This document shows positions 9,361-17,589 of a DNA stretch of 64,000 nt, in pieces. The stretch comes from JAPPHA01 sp964291635 (GTDB taxonomy: Bacteria > Pseudomonadota > Alphaproteobacteria > Rhodobacterales > Rhodobacteraceae), in NCBI GenBank assembly GCA_964291635.2, contig OZ219892.1, positions 186,001 to 250,000 on the forward strand. Direction: 5' to 3'. The position numbers were made by a program, and so were the translations under genes. Position 1 is the stretch's first letter. The number at the start of each line of letters is the position of its first letter. The notes beneath the pieces were generated by a model, which did no database searches, had not been told where the DNA came from, and saw nothing but the letters and a program-made list of their open reading frames with translations.

Positions 9361-10486
9361 CAGGGCAATCGCGTTTGAAAATATTTCCTCCTGGCTTCCG
9401 AGTGATTGCACGATTCCCTGTTCAAAAACAACAACCTGAGGCAGGGATGAAGCAGGACAATGCAGGACTTCGCACCAATTTTCGACGGGGTGGAAGACCC
9501 CCGGACCAGCAACGCGGCCCGTCACAATCCCCATGAAATGCTGATGATCGCGCTTCTGTGCGTGATTTGCGGAGGCCAGGCATGCACCGACATGGAACTT
9601 TTCGACCGTTCGAAAGAACAATTCCTCTGCCGCGTCATGACGCTCGAACACGGCATCCCGGGCCACGACGCCTTCTCGGCGCTGTTCAGGATTCTCGACC
9701 CTGACTGCCTGGTCAGGGCGCTCCTCCGCCTTGCCGCGGACCGGGCCGGGCGGCTCGGTCCGGACGTGATCGCGATCGACGGCAAGTCCAACAAGATCAC
9801 GGCGATGCCTGCGCTTCTGGAGCTTCTCGATATCGAAGGCAGCACGGTGAGCGTCGGCACCATGCACACATAGCAGGCGACCGCGGAGACGGTCACGGCC
9901 AAGGGCGGCGCCTACGTCCTGGCCAAGGGCAATCAGGAGACGCTTCACGACGATGTCGACAGCTCCACATGGCGGAGCCGGAGAACGCGGAAAAGATGCT
10001 CCGTTTCAATGGCGTGGACAAGGGTCACGGGCGCATCGAGATCCGCGAGGCCATCGTCTGCCACGACATCGACACGCTGGTGGACCTGCATCACTGGCCA
10101 GGCCTGCAGGCCGTCGGGAAGGTCACCTCCGCACGGGAGATCAAGGGGGAACGGAGCACCGAGACCCGCGTCTTCCTTCTCAGCGAAAGGCTCGATCCGG
10201 AGCGGTTCCTCAGGACGGTGCGGGCGCATCGGGCCGTGGAAAACTCCCTCCACCGGGTCCTGGACATGACCATGGGAGAGGACAGCCTGCACAACCGGAA
10301 GAATGACGGTCCCGAGAACCTGGTGCTGAACCTGGCGCGGATCACGCCAACAGCCAGGAAGCGATCGATGCGCGGCAGGCTGAAGAGGGCCGGTTGGGAC
10401 AGTGATTTCCTTCTGAAACGCGTCAGCTTCGCATCAAGCCTTGCAAAGGACGTTGAACCCGGAAAAATCCAAACGCGACAGCCCTA
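9361..10486 (+). mobile_element. ISAs1-type insertion sequence, copy 1 (deleted)
   Basis: About 1.13 kb with terminal inverted repeats cagggcaatcgcgttt (left) and tagggctgtcgcgttt (right, opposite strand). Compared with copy 2 it lacks about 110 bp between two gacggnaag motifs, so it looks like a recombination deletion. Confidence 0.82.
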
Positions 10487-10487
10487 G
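9460..10487 (+). pseudogene. ISAs1-family transposase (copy 1), broken
   Basis: The N-terminal part (MQDFAPIFDGVEDPR..., ICGGQACTDMELF, GIPGHDAFSALFRILDP, VIAIDGK) is the DDE_Tnp_1-associated domain plus the first catalytic Asp. After IDGK the sequence jumps straight to SNKITAMPALLELLDIEG, skipping about 36 residues, and a TAG follows MHT at 9871-9873. The C-terminal half resumes at 9969 with HHWPGLQAVGKV, VRAHRAVENSLH, GPENLVLNLAR and RGRLKRAGWD, which carries the last catalytic Glu. Internal deletion, stop and frameshift make it non-functional. Confidence 0.82.
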
Positions 10488-10792
10488 TCGTATGTTCGTT
10501 TTTGGAGATTCCATCGAAGATCTCGTGGAGCGCGGAAAAGGCGTCAACAGGAGCTACAGGAATCGGAATCGTGAAAAGGAATCAGACCACTAGGAAGGCA
10601 ACCGGCGACCAAGCAGCCTTGACCTCGCCGTGCCCTCGGAGTAAACAAACAAAGCAGCGACGCTCCTTCGGTGCCCGAACAATCCGCACTCACAGTCTAC
10701 CCATGTACGTGGGAAATCGAGCTTCCGATGATCCGCAAACTTGGCAAACCGCGTCGCACAATCCCCCGAAAATCCACAAGTAGGTTGGAGAA

Positions 10793-12400
10793 ATGGAATC
10801 TAGCACCAATGAATCTTTAGCCAAGGTGCAAATGCACCTGACCGCCGAGTGCTTCAACAAGCTCTTTATTGGCGGGGAATTCGTTGATCCTTTGGACGGC
10901 GAAAAGTTTTCCACTTATTACCCCGCGACAGGCGAAGCCGTGCATGAACTCCCACGCGGCAAGGCGAACGACGTGCAGACGGCCGTCGCCGCCGCCGAGT
11001 CGGCCTGGGCGGAAGGCACCTGGGCGAACATGGCGGCCGCCGAACGCGCCAAGATCGTTGCCAGGATGGCGCAAGGGATTGAAGACCATGTCGAGATGCT
11101 CGCCGAGATCGAAGCCGCCGACGTCGGCAAACCTTTTCGACAAGCTGCCATGGCCATCGGCGGCGCGGCTGGCGAGGGTAAGTACTGGTGCTCACTCGGC
11201 GCCGTGCTCGACCAAGCGCAGGACATGCCGGTGAACTCCGGCGGCGGTGAGGGCGGCGTGCCGCCCGAAGAATGGGACGTCGTCTACAGACGAGATCCGA
11301 TCGGCGTAGTCGGTCTGATTTCCGCCTGGAACTACCCGCTCAACGTCGCCTTTCGCAAGGTGGCGCCGGCGCTGGTCGCCGGCAATTGCGCGATTCTGAA
11401 GCCCTCAGAAATCGCCGGCCTATCTTGTATGTTCATCGCCAAACTTGCGAAAGACGCAGGCGTTCCACCGGGCGTGTTCAATCTCATCACCGGCGACCGA
11501 GATGCTGGCGCGGCGCTAGCCGCCTCGCCACGGGTGTCGATGATCTCGTTCACCGGCTCATCGCTAACCGGTAGCAAGATCATGGAAGCTTGCGCACCTA
11601 AATTGTCGCAATGCGCTCTGGAACTCGGCGGCAAGTCAGCGCTGGTGGTATTCGATGACGCTGATCTCGATCTCGCAGTCGAAACGACCATGAAGGGCTT
11701 CTTGACCAACGGCGGCCAAATCTGCACCGCACACACGCGACTCGTGGTGCACGAAGACATCAAAGCGCCGTTGCTCGAGAAGATGAAGATAGAGTTGGAG
11801 AGACTTCCCTTTGCAACTGATCCAATTGCTGAAAAAGACCGTGGCGACCGTGCTTGGGAGGCCGGCATGACTGATGTCGTGCAACCCGTGGTATGCGAGT
11901 CCCAGTATCAGAAGGTCCTCGGCTTTCTCGATGACGCCAAAGCGTCGGGGATCGAAGTGCTCACCGGCGGTGGTTCCCCCGATCCGAGTGCGGTCGACAA
12001 TGCCGAGGGGTACTTCATCCAGCCGACCGTACTAACGGATGTGCCGCGCGACTCGGACGTCTGGCAGAAAGAGGTTTTCGGACCAGTGCTTTCGGTGCGC
12101 ACGTTTTCCACTGAAGCCGAAGCGGTTATGGAGGCGAACTCCACCGCTTTCGGTTTGGCCTCGACAGTGATGTCGTCCGATCCGGCCAAGGCGCGACGTG
12201 TGGCTAACCGTATCCGTGCCGGCGCCGTTTATGCAACATCCACCGGCGAAGGATTATTGGCCGAACATCCCGCCGTTTCCCGCGGCGGATTCGGTTGTTC
12301 CGGGGTCGGCCGAGAACTGGGCATCGGCGGCCTACACGAATACACCGAACTCAAGAGCGTCAACTACACGGGTTTTTCGCTAGCGCAAGCGAACGCTTAG
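10793..12400 (+). CDS. Aldehyde dehydrogenase family protein (betaine-aldehyde-dehydrogenase-like)
   Basis: NAD(P)-dependent oxidation of an aldehyde to its acid. The 535-residue protein is complete: AWNYPLNVA (cofactor), KPSEIAGLS, FTGSSLTGSKI, the catalytic Glu in LELGGKSA, the catalytic Cys in GGQICTAHTR, EVFGPVLSV and the C-terminal GVGRELGIGGLHEYTE. An appended N-terminal stretch of about 20 residues precedes the usual domain. It has a good ribosome site (ggag, six bases before ATG 10793). It is the only intact gene in the composite-transposon cargo. Betaine-aldehyde activity is suggested by overall pattern only; other amino-aldehydes are equally possible. Confidence 0.85.
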   Translation: MESSTNESLAKVQMHLTAECFNKLFIGGEFVDPLDGEKFSTYYPATGEAVHELPRGKANDVQTAVAAAESAWAEGTWANMAAAERAKIVARMAQGIEDHVEMLAEIEAADVGKPFRQAAMAIGGAAGEGKYWCSLGAVLDQAQDMPVNSGGGEGGVPPEEWDVVYRRDPIGVVGLISAWNYPLNVAFRKVAPALVAGNCAILKPSEIAGLSCMFIAKLAKDAGVPPGVFNLITGDRDAGAALAASPRVSMISFTGSSLTGSKIMEACAPKLSQCALELGGKSALVVFDDADLDLAVETTMKGFLTNGGQICTAHTRLVVHEDIKAPLLEKMKIELERLPFATDPIAEKDRGDRAWEAGMTDVVQPVVCESQYQKVLGFLDDAKASGIEVLTGGGSPDPSAVDNAEGYFIQPTVLTDVPRDSDVWQKEVFGPVLSVRTFSTEAEAVMEANSTAFGLASTVMSSDPAKARRVANRIRAGAVYATSTGEGLLAEHPAVSRGGFGCSGVGRELGIGGLHEYTELKSVNYTGFSLAQANA

Positions 12401-12642
12401 CCTCGAGAGTCGCAATGTTCACCGGTCGCTACCGTCAGCAAGTTCGGTTCCGATCCCCGACCAGAGTCATCGGCGATTTCGCATCTACTGAAAATAACGA
12501 TTCCTCCGCCGCCTTTGTAGATGACGCATAGAACTGACGTAGAAGTCGAATGCGGCAAACTCGCGCATACCTCGAGCGCGACAGACCGAACCGACGCTAG
12601 TTCGGTCGAGCAGTTGGCTGTTCGGCCCGGCGCACGCCGCGA

Positions 12643-12762
12643 CTAGTTCGGGTACCAGTAATGACCGTCGCCGCCAACGCCGCCTCGCGCGTTGCAGGTA
12701 AAGACGGAATCGCAAGTGCAAACACTGTCACAGCTGCACACGAGATCGCAACTACAGATCAC
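12643..12762 (-). CDS. Short cysteine-ladder peptide (CxCDxV repeats, HYWYPN tail) or shifted C-terminus of the WD40 gene
   Basis: From a GTG at 12762 the frame reads ICSCDLVCSCDSVCTCDS, then VFTCNARGGVGGDG and ends HYWYPN with a TAG at 12643-12645. Three near-identical CxCDxV units are followed by a glycine-rich spacer and an aromatic tail. The GTG overlaps the stop of the WD40 frame as GTGA. Either this is a coupled 39-residue peptide, or the parent gene encoded WD40 repeats plus this tail and a frameshift now separates them. I do not recognise a family. The cysteine periodicity suggests metal binding or post-translational modification, which is inference. No codon statistics were calculated. 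Confidence 0.4.
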   Translation of the reverse strand: MICSCDLVCSCDSVCTCDSVFTCNARGGVGGDGHYWYPN

Positions 12763-13200
12763 GCTGGAGGAGCCGCTGCGTCACAGTCGACCGCCGATGT
12801 AATGACCTCGGACGAGTCGGTCAGGCTTTTTGGGTGCGCACCCGTCTGGGCATTCCAAACGTGAATCGCACGCCTTTCGGCCGACAACACGGTGTCGCCG
12901 GAACCAAATGCGATGACGTACGAGGTCGCTGAATGCCCGGAGTAGATTGCGAGCTGCACGCCAGTGGCAAGTTCCCAGACGTGCACCGTGCCGTCATCAA
13001 CGGCGCTGGCAACGCGCCGCCAGTCGGGCGAAAGCGCCATGGCGCCACGCGATCTATCGGGAACGGCGTAAGCTAATTGACGCTCACCGATCGGTACACG
13101 CCAAGCCGGCGCGACGCCGTCGCTGGTGGTAGCGACGATCGCATCACCATCGCGATTGAGATGAGGGCCCGCTATCGGCTGGGGTACGAAGACGCCCAGA
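12759..13200 (-). pseudogene. WD40-repeat protein fragment
   Basis: The leftward frame contains at least two WD40 blades: RRVASAVDDGTVHVWELATG followed by IAFGSGDTVLSAERRAIHVWN, preceded by a partial repeat. The N-terminal part of the parent protein is missing: above about 13200 the frame runs antisense to the 2Fe-2S gene and no longer resembles WD40. It ends at a TGA (12759-12761) that abuts the cysteine-ladder reading frame. Probably a fragment carried into the transposon. Confidence 0.6.
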
Positions 13201-13326
13201 CCCCAGCTATTGAACGACGAGTTCCAGAATGAGTCCCGCCGGACACACGCAGTATCCAGGTGCCGTCGCGGGCGTTCTGGCAAAGCGCGCCACCCGTATC
13301 GCCTCCACTCGTGCAGGGGAGAATTG

Positions 13327-13821
13327 ATGTCGCCGATAGCCGTATCCGCAACAAACAATGGCGACGACACCGAGTTCCTGTGCCGGGCCGAGGAAACCCT
13401 GCTTGAGGATTTGCGTGACCGTCTCGGCCTGACGGGCGCCAAGGAAGGCTGCGGAACGGGCGATTGCGCCGCTTGCAGTACGATCATGGATGGTCGCGTG
13501 GTCTGCGCATGCCTGGTTCTGGGCGCTGAAGCCGAAGGTCGCACGATCGAGACAATCGAAAGCATGCCGAATGGCCACGATCTGCACCCGCTGCAATCCT
13601 AGTTTATCGAACACGCCGCCTTGCAATGCGGGATTTGCACACCCGGTTTTCTAATGGCCGCCAAAGCGCTCTCGAATACAAACATTGAGCCCTGCGAAGA
13701 GAAAATCAGATTCTGGCTGGCGGGAAACCTGTGCCGCTGCACCGACTATGACAAGATCGTTTGCGCGGTTCAGAATGCGGCAAGCGATATGCGAGGGGCC
13801 TCGGCATGGGTTTCGACGTGA
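13327..13821 (+). pseudogene. 2Fe-2S iron-sulfur subunit of a molybdenum hydroxylase (xanthine/CO dehydrogenase CoxS type), in-frame stop
   Basis: Small electron-transfer subunit with two [2Fe-2S] clusters. The N-terminal ferredoxin domain shows KEGCGTGDCAAC and VVCACLV; the C-terminal helical domain shows ALQCGICTPGFL and AGNLCRCTDYDKI. All eight cluster cysteines are present. A TAG at 13600-13602 interrupts the same frame between HPLQS and FIEHAALQ, a normally conserved linker, so the protein would be cut before the second cluster domain unless the amber codon is read through. The following large-subunit gene is truncated. Confidence 0.85.
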
Positions 13822-14045
13822 AATGTCAAGAACGAAAGTTCAATTCGGTTAGTACGCAGCCGCTGCGCCCCGATGGCGTAGACAAGGTCACCGGCAGAGC
13901 GCGCCATGGCGCCGAATTCAACATGCCGGGGCAACTGCTGGTCCGCATTCTGCGCAGTTCTCACGCCCATGCGCGTATCGTAGGCATCGACACATCGCGC
14001 GCCGAAGCTCTGAAAGGAGTGAAGGCGGTCATCACGGCGGTCGAC
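13806..14045 (+). pseudogene. Molybdopterin-binding large subunit (CoxL/XdhB type), N-terminal fragment
   Basis: Starts at ATG 13806, overlapping the end of the 2Fe-2S gene, and reads RPDGVDKVTGRARHGAEF, LLVRILRSSHAHARIVGID, ALKGVKAVITAVD. This is the first about 75 residues of aldehyde oxidase/xanthine dehydrogenase large subunits, normally over 700 aa. ISAs1-type copy 2 starts at 14046 and removes the rest. Confidence 0.8.
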
Positions 14046-15284
14046 CAGAGCAACCGCGTTTCAAAACATTTCCTCCCGGCTTCTGAGTGACTGCATGATT
14101 CCCCGTTGAAAAACAACAACCTGATGCAGGGATGACGCAGGACTTTGCGCGAATCTTCGACGGGGTGGATGACCCCCGAACCAGCAACGCGAACCGTCAC
14201 AATCCCCATGAAATGCTGATGATCGCACTTCTGTGCGTGATTTGCGGTGGCCAGGCATGCACCGACATGGAACTTTCTGGGCGGTCGAACGAAGAATTAC
14301 TGTGCCGCTTCATGACGTTCGAACACGGCATCCCGGGCCACAACGCCTTCTCGGCGTTGTTCAGGATTCTCGACCCTGACTGCCTGGTCAGGGCGCTCCT
14401 CCGTCTTGCCGCGGATCGGGCCGAGCAGCTCGGACCGGGTGTGATCGCGATCGACGGTAAGACCCTGCGGCTCTCCTTCGAGGATGCAGCGAAGCGCGTG
14501 CCGTTGCACGTGATCAAGGCCTTCGCCACAGGCGCATGCTTGACGATCTGACAGGTCAGGGTTGACGGCAAGTCCAACGAGATCACGGCGTTGCCGGCGC
14601 TTCTGGAGCTTTTCGATATCGAAGGCGGCACGGTGAGTGTCGACGCCATGCACACGCAGTGGGCGACCGCGGAGACGGTCACGGCCAAGGGCGGCACCTA
14701 CGTCCTGGCGCTCAAGGGCAACCAGGAGATGTCAGGAGACGCTTCACCACGATGTCCGGTTCCACATGGCGGAGCCGGAGAACGCGAAAAAGATGCTCCG
14801 TTTCAATGACGTGGACATGGGTCACGAGCGGATCGAGACCTGTCAGGCGTCCGTCTGCCACGGCATCGACACGTTGGTGGACCTGCATCACTGGCCCGGC
14901 CTGCAGGCCGTCGGGAAGGTCACATCCACACGGGAAATCAAGGGGGGAACGGAGCACCGAGACCCGCGTCTTCCTTTTCAGCGAAAGGCTCGATCCGGTG
15001 CGGTTCCTCAAGACGGTGCGTGCGCATCGGGCTGTGGAAAACTCCCTCCAATGGGCCCTGGACGTGACCATGGGAGAGGACAGCCTGCGCAACAGGAAGG
15101 ATAACGGTCCCGAGAATCTGGCGCTGAACCTGGCGCGGGTCACGCCAACAGCCAGGAAGCAATCGATACGCGGCAGGCTGAAGAGGGCCGGCTGGGACAA
15201 TGATTTCCCTCTGAAACTCGTCAGCTTCGCATCAAGCCTCGCAAGGGATGTTGAAACCGGAAAAGTCCAAACGCGATAGCCCTG
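14046..15284 (+). mobile_element. ISAs1-type insertion sequence, copy 2
   Basis: About 1.24 kb, same orientation as copy 1. Left end cagagcaaccgcgtttcaa at 14046; right end, opposite strand, cagggctatcgcgtttgga ending at 15284. Close to full length for the family. Confidence 0.82.
14132..15279 (+). pseudogene. ISAs1-family transposase (copy 2), broken
   Basis: Reads MTQDFARIFDGVDDPR through VIAIDGKTLRLSFEDAAKRV, then hits a TGA (14549-14551) after GACLTI. The frame continues as RVDGKSNEITALPALLELFDIEG and YVLALKGNQEM. A frameshift follows near 14740, another near 14945 (extra G in a G-run), and the C-terminal VRAHRAVENSLQWALDV, NDGPENLALNLAR-like and RGRLKRAGWDN segments close the gene. One nonsense codon and at least two frameshifts. 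Confidence 0.82.
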
Positions 15285-15294
15285 GTTCCGGGAC
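15285..15294. repeat. Right target-site duplication of composite transposon
   Basis: gttccgggac, identical to 9351-9360. Confidence 0.88.
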
Positions 15295-15303
15295 GTGTGT
15301 GTC

Positions 15304-15332
15304 TTGTCACAATCCATCGAATCCGCTACCTA
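15304..15332 (+). promoter_or_regulatory. Candidate sigma-70 promoter for pyrG
   Basis: TTGTCA at 15304-15309 and TACCTA at 15327-15332 are 17 bp apart, immediately outside the composite transposon and about 80 bp before pyrG. A local promoter would explain how pyrG tolerates separation from secG. Match to consensus is moderate. Confidence 0.35.
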
Positions 15333-15409
15333 TATGCTCCCGTATGCAGACATGATTCCGGACTGAATTCGTTTTGGAATCGGGTCGGTTGGCGGGGACC
15401 TCTGGAAAT

Positions 15410-17062
15410 ATGGCCCGATTTGTGTTCATCACCGGTGGCGTTGTTTCTTCGCTCGGCAAGGGATTGGCAACGGCTGCCCTGGGCGCACTCCTGAAAGCGC
15501 GCGGCTACACCGTCAGACTGCGAAAGCTCGACCCCTACCTGAACGTCGACCCAGGTACGATGTCGCCTTTCGAACACGGCGAGGTGTTTGTCACCGACGA
15601 CGGCGCCGAGACCGATCTGGACCTCGGCCACTACGAACGCTTCACACATGTCTCGGCGAGGTCTTCCGATTCCGTTTCCGCTGGCCGGATTTACTCCAAT
15701 GTCCTGGAGAAGGAGCGCCGTGGCGACTACCTCGGCAAGACGATCCAGGTGATTCCGCACGTCACCGACGAGATCAAGGATTTCATCGCGACCGGCGAAG
15801 ACGAAGTCGACTTCATGCTCTGCGAAATCGGGGGAACGGTTGGAGATATCGAAGGATTGCCGTTCTTCGAGGCAATCCGCCAGTTCAGCCAGGACAGGCC
15901 AGACGGAAAATGCGTTTTCGTCCATCTCACCCTCTTGCCGTACAACTCGGCATCGTGTGAACTGAAGACCAAGCCGACGCAGCACTCGGTAAAGGAACTC
16001 CGTTCCATCGGGATTGCCCCCCATGTCCTTGTTTGCCGTTCCGAACGCGAGATTCCCGAAAACGAACGGCGCAAGGTCTCACTTTTTTGCAACGTGCGGC
16101 GTGAATGGATCATAGGCGCCCCGGACCTGGATTCGATTTATGATGCCCCTCTCGCCTACCACGATGCAGGTCTTGATCAGGCAGTGCTTGACGCGTTCCG
16201 TATCGAACCCTGCCCACGACCGGATCTTTCGGTCTGGGAGAACGTTTTCGAACGTGTTCACAACCGCGAAGGGCAGGTCAAGATAGCGATTGTCGGCAAA
16301 TACACGCGTCTTGAGGATGCCTACAAATCCATCGCGGAGGCGCTTGTGCACGGTGGAATGTACAACCGGGTCAAGGTAGTCGCGGACTGGGTCGATGCGG
16401 AGCAACTGGAGAACGGAGTCGACGCGTCCTCAAAGCTTGTCGGATTTGACGGAATTCTGGTTCCGGGAGGCTTCGGGAAGCGCGGCACCGATGGCATGAT
16501 CGCGGCAGCCAGGTTTGCCCGCGAACGCAAGGTTCCATACCTGGGGATCTGCCTCGGCATGCAACTGGCAGTCATAGAAGCCGCGAGGAATGTCGGGCAA
16601 ATCTGGACAGCCGGATCCGAGGAGTTCGCGAGCGAAAATGAAAACGGATGCGCGGATATCTCTCCCGTGATCTATCACCTGAAGGAATGGATCAAGGGAA
16701 ATGCGAAACTCAAACGGACGGTCGACGACAACAAGGGCGGAACCATGCGCCTCGGGGCATACGATGCCGTCCTCGGGCCGGGGTCGAAAGTCGCCGAAAT
16801 ATACAATTCAACCTCAATCTCGGAGCGCCATCGCCATCGCTACGAAGTCGACGTCCGGTATCGCGAACAACTCGAGGCATGTGGTTTGATCTTTTCGGGA
16901 ATGTCCCCAGACGGTCGCCTTCCCGAAATCGTGGAAATGAACGGACATCCCTGGTACATCGGCGTTCAGTTTCACCCGGAATTGAAATCACGGCCATTCG
17001 ATCCGCACCCCCTCTTCAGAGACTTCATACGGGCCGCGATGGAACAGTCGAGGTTGGTATGA
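15410..17062 (+). CDS. pyrG: CTP synthase
   Basis: Glutamine-dependent amination of UTP to CTP. The 550-residue protein has the synthetase domain (FITGGVVSSLGKG, KLDPYLNVDPGTMSP, CEIGGTVGDIE) and the C-terminal class I amidotransferase domain with nucleophile Cys in YLGICLGMQLA and His-Glu in QFHPELKS. Start at 15410 (MARFVFITGG) rather than the upstream ATG at 15374, on family grounds. Followed after 58 bp by the TerB-like gene. Confidence 0.96.
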   Translation: MARFVFITGGVVSSLGKGLATAALGALLKARGYTVRLRKLDPYLNVDPGTMSPFEHGEVFVTDDGAETDLDLGHYERFTHVSARSSDSVSAGRIYSNVLEKERRGDYLGKTIQVIPHVTDEIKDFIATGEDEVDFMLCEIGGTVGDIEGLPFFEAIRQFSQDRPDGKCVFVHLTLLPYNSASCELKTKPTQHSVKELRSIGIAPHVLVCRSEREIPENERRKVSLFCNVRREWIIGAPDLDSIYDAPLAYHDAGLDQAVLDAFRIEPCPRPDLSVWENVFERVHNREGQVKIAIVGKYTRLEDAYKSIAEALVHGGMYNRVKVVADWVDAEQLENGVDASSKLVGFDGILVPGGFGKRGTDGMIAAARFARERKVPYLGICLGMQLAVIEAARNVGQIWTAGSEEFASENENGCADISPVIYHLKEWIKGNAKLKRTVDDNKGGTMRLGAYDAVLGPGSKVAEIYNSTSISERHRHRYEVDVRYREQLEACGLIFSGMSPDGRLPEIVEMNGHPWYIGVQFHPELKSRPFDPHPLFRDFIRAAMEQSRLV

Positions 17063-17120
17063 TCTATCCTTCTGTCCGGTTCACGGGTTTTGCAGCCGGT
17101 TCGAATCCCGGAGCCCCGGG

Positions 17121-17582
17121 ATGATTTCCGATCTCATCGCGCTATTCAGATTCCACCAACCCGAAACGCCGAATCGGTTCTCCGCTGAAGACGAAAAGCT
17201 CGCGTTGGCCGCGCTGATGGTTCGCGCGGCCCGGATAGATGGCGAGTACCTTCCGCACGAGCAACACGTCATCGACCTGGTATTACAGGAACGTTTTGCG
17301 CTGGCTGCACCGGACTCGGTCCGAATTCGCGGGGAAGCGGAAGAACTGGAAGCACAGGCTCCCGATACGGTCAGATTCACGCGCATCATCAAGCGGACGG
17401 TGCCGTACGAGGAACGGCAAGCGATTGTTGAGGTTCTTTGGAAGGTTGTGCTCGCCGACGACACGCGCGATGCTGAAGAAAACGGTTTTCTCCGCCTGGT
17501 GACACATCTCGTCGGTGTCTCCGACCGCGACAGCGGCCTGGCTCGCCAGCGAGCAGAGAGAGAGAAGTCCCGAACAGGGTGA
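17121..17582 (+). CDS. TerB-family protein
   Basis: A 153-residue, mostly helical protein. LALAALMVRAARIDGEYLPH near the N-terminus and VLWKVVLADDTRDAEENGFLR near the C-terminus are the two duplicated acidic-helix motifs of the tellurite-resistance TerB fold. Such proteins in alphaproteobacteria are of unknown role; tellurite resistance is not implied. It sits 58 bp after pyrG and 7 bp before the PhnD-like gene, so the three could be co-transcribed. Confidence 0.75.
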   Translation: MISDLIALFRFHQPETPNRFSAEDEKLALAALMVRAARIDGEYLPHEQHVIDLVLQERFALAAPDSVRIRGEAEELEAQAPDTVRFTRIIKRTVPYEERQAIVEVLWKVVLADDTRDAEENGFLRLVTHLVGVSDRDSGLARQRAEREKSRTG

Positions 17583-17589
17583 ATGAGTC

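Larger units (their letters stand above)
9361..15284. mobile_element. Composite transposon between secG and pyrG
   Basis: A 5,924-bp unit bounded by two ISAs1-type copies in direct orientation. The outer ends are inverted: cagggcaatcgcgttt at 9361 and, read from the other strand, cagggctatcgcgttt ending at 15284. The identical 10-mer gttccgggac flanks both outer ends, as expected of a target-site duplication, whereas the inner flanks of the copies (after 10486 and before 14046) do not match each other or the 10-mer. The insertion splits the secG-pyrG neighbourhood that is conserved in alphaproteobacteria. Cargo (10487-14045) is an aldehyde dehydrogenase plus fragments of a WD40 protein and of molybdenum hydroxylase subunits. 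Both transposases are now broken, so the element is probably immobile unless helped in trans. Confidence 0.85.

Noticed and set aside
10502..10783. 93-codon frame between IS copy 1 and the aldehyde dehydrogenase
   Set aside because: No recognisable motif, low-complexity basic composition, no ribosome site.
13172..13354. Protease-like or formylglycine-enzyme-like frame on the minus strand (GGDTGGALCQN, RVSGGTHSGTRR)
   Set aside because: Resemblance is short and the region overlaps the 2Fe-2S gene start; not enough to call a gene.
17095..17113. tRNA T-arm-like sequence ggttcgaatcccgg after pyrG
   Set aside because: Only 58 bp lie between pyrG and the next gene and no acceptor or anticodon arm can be paired.
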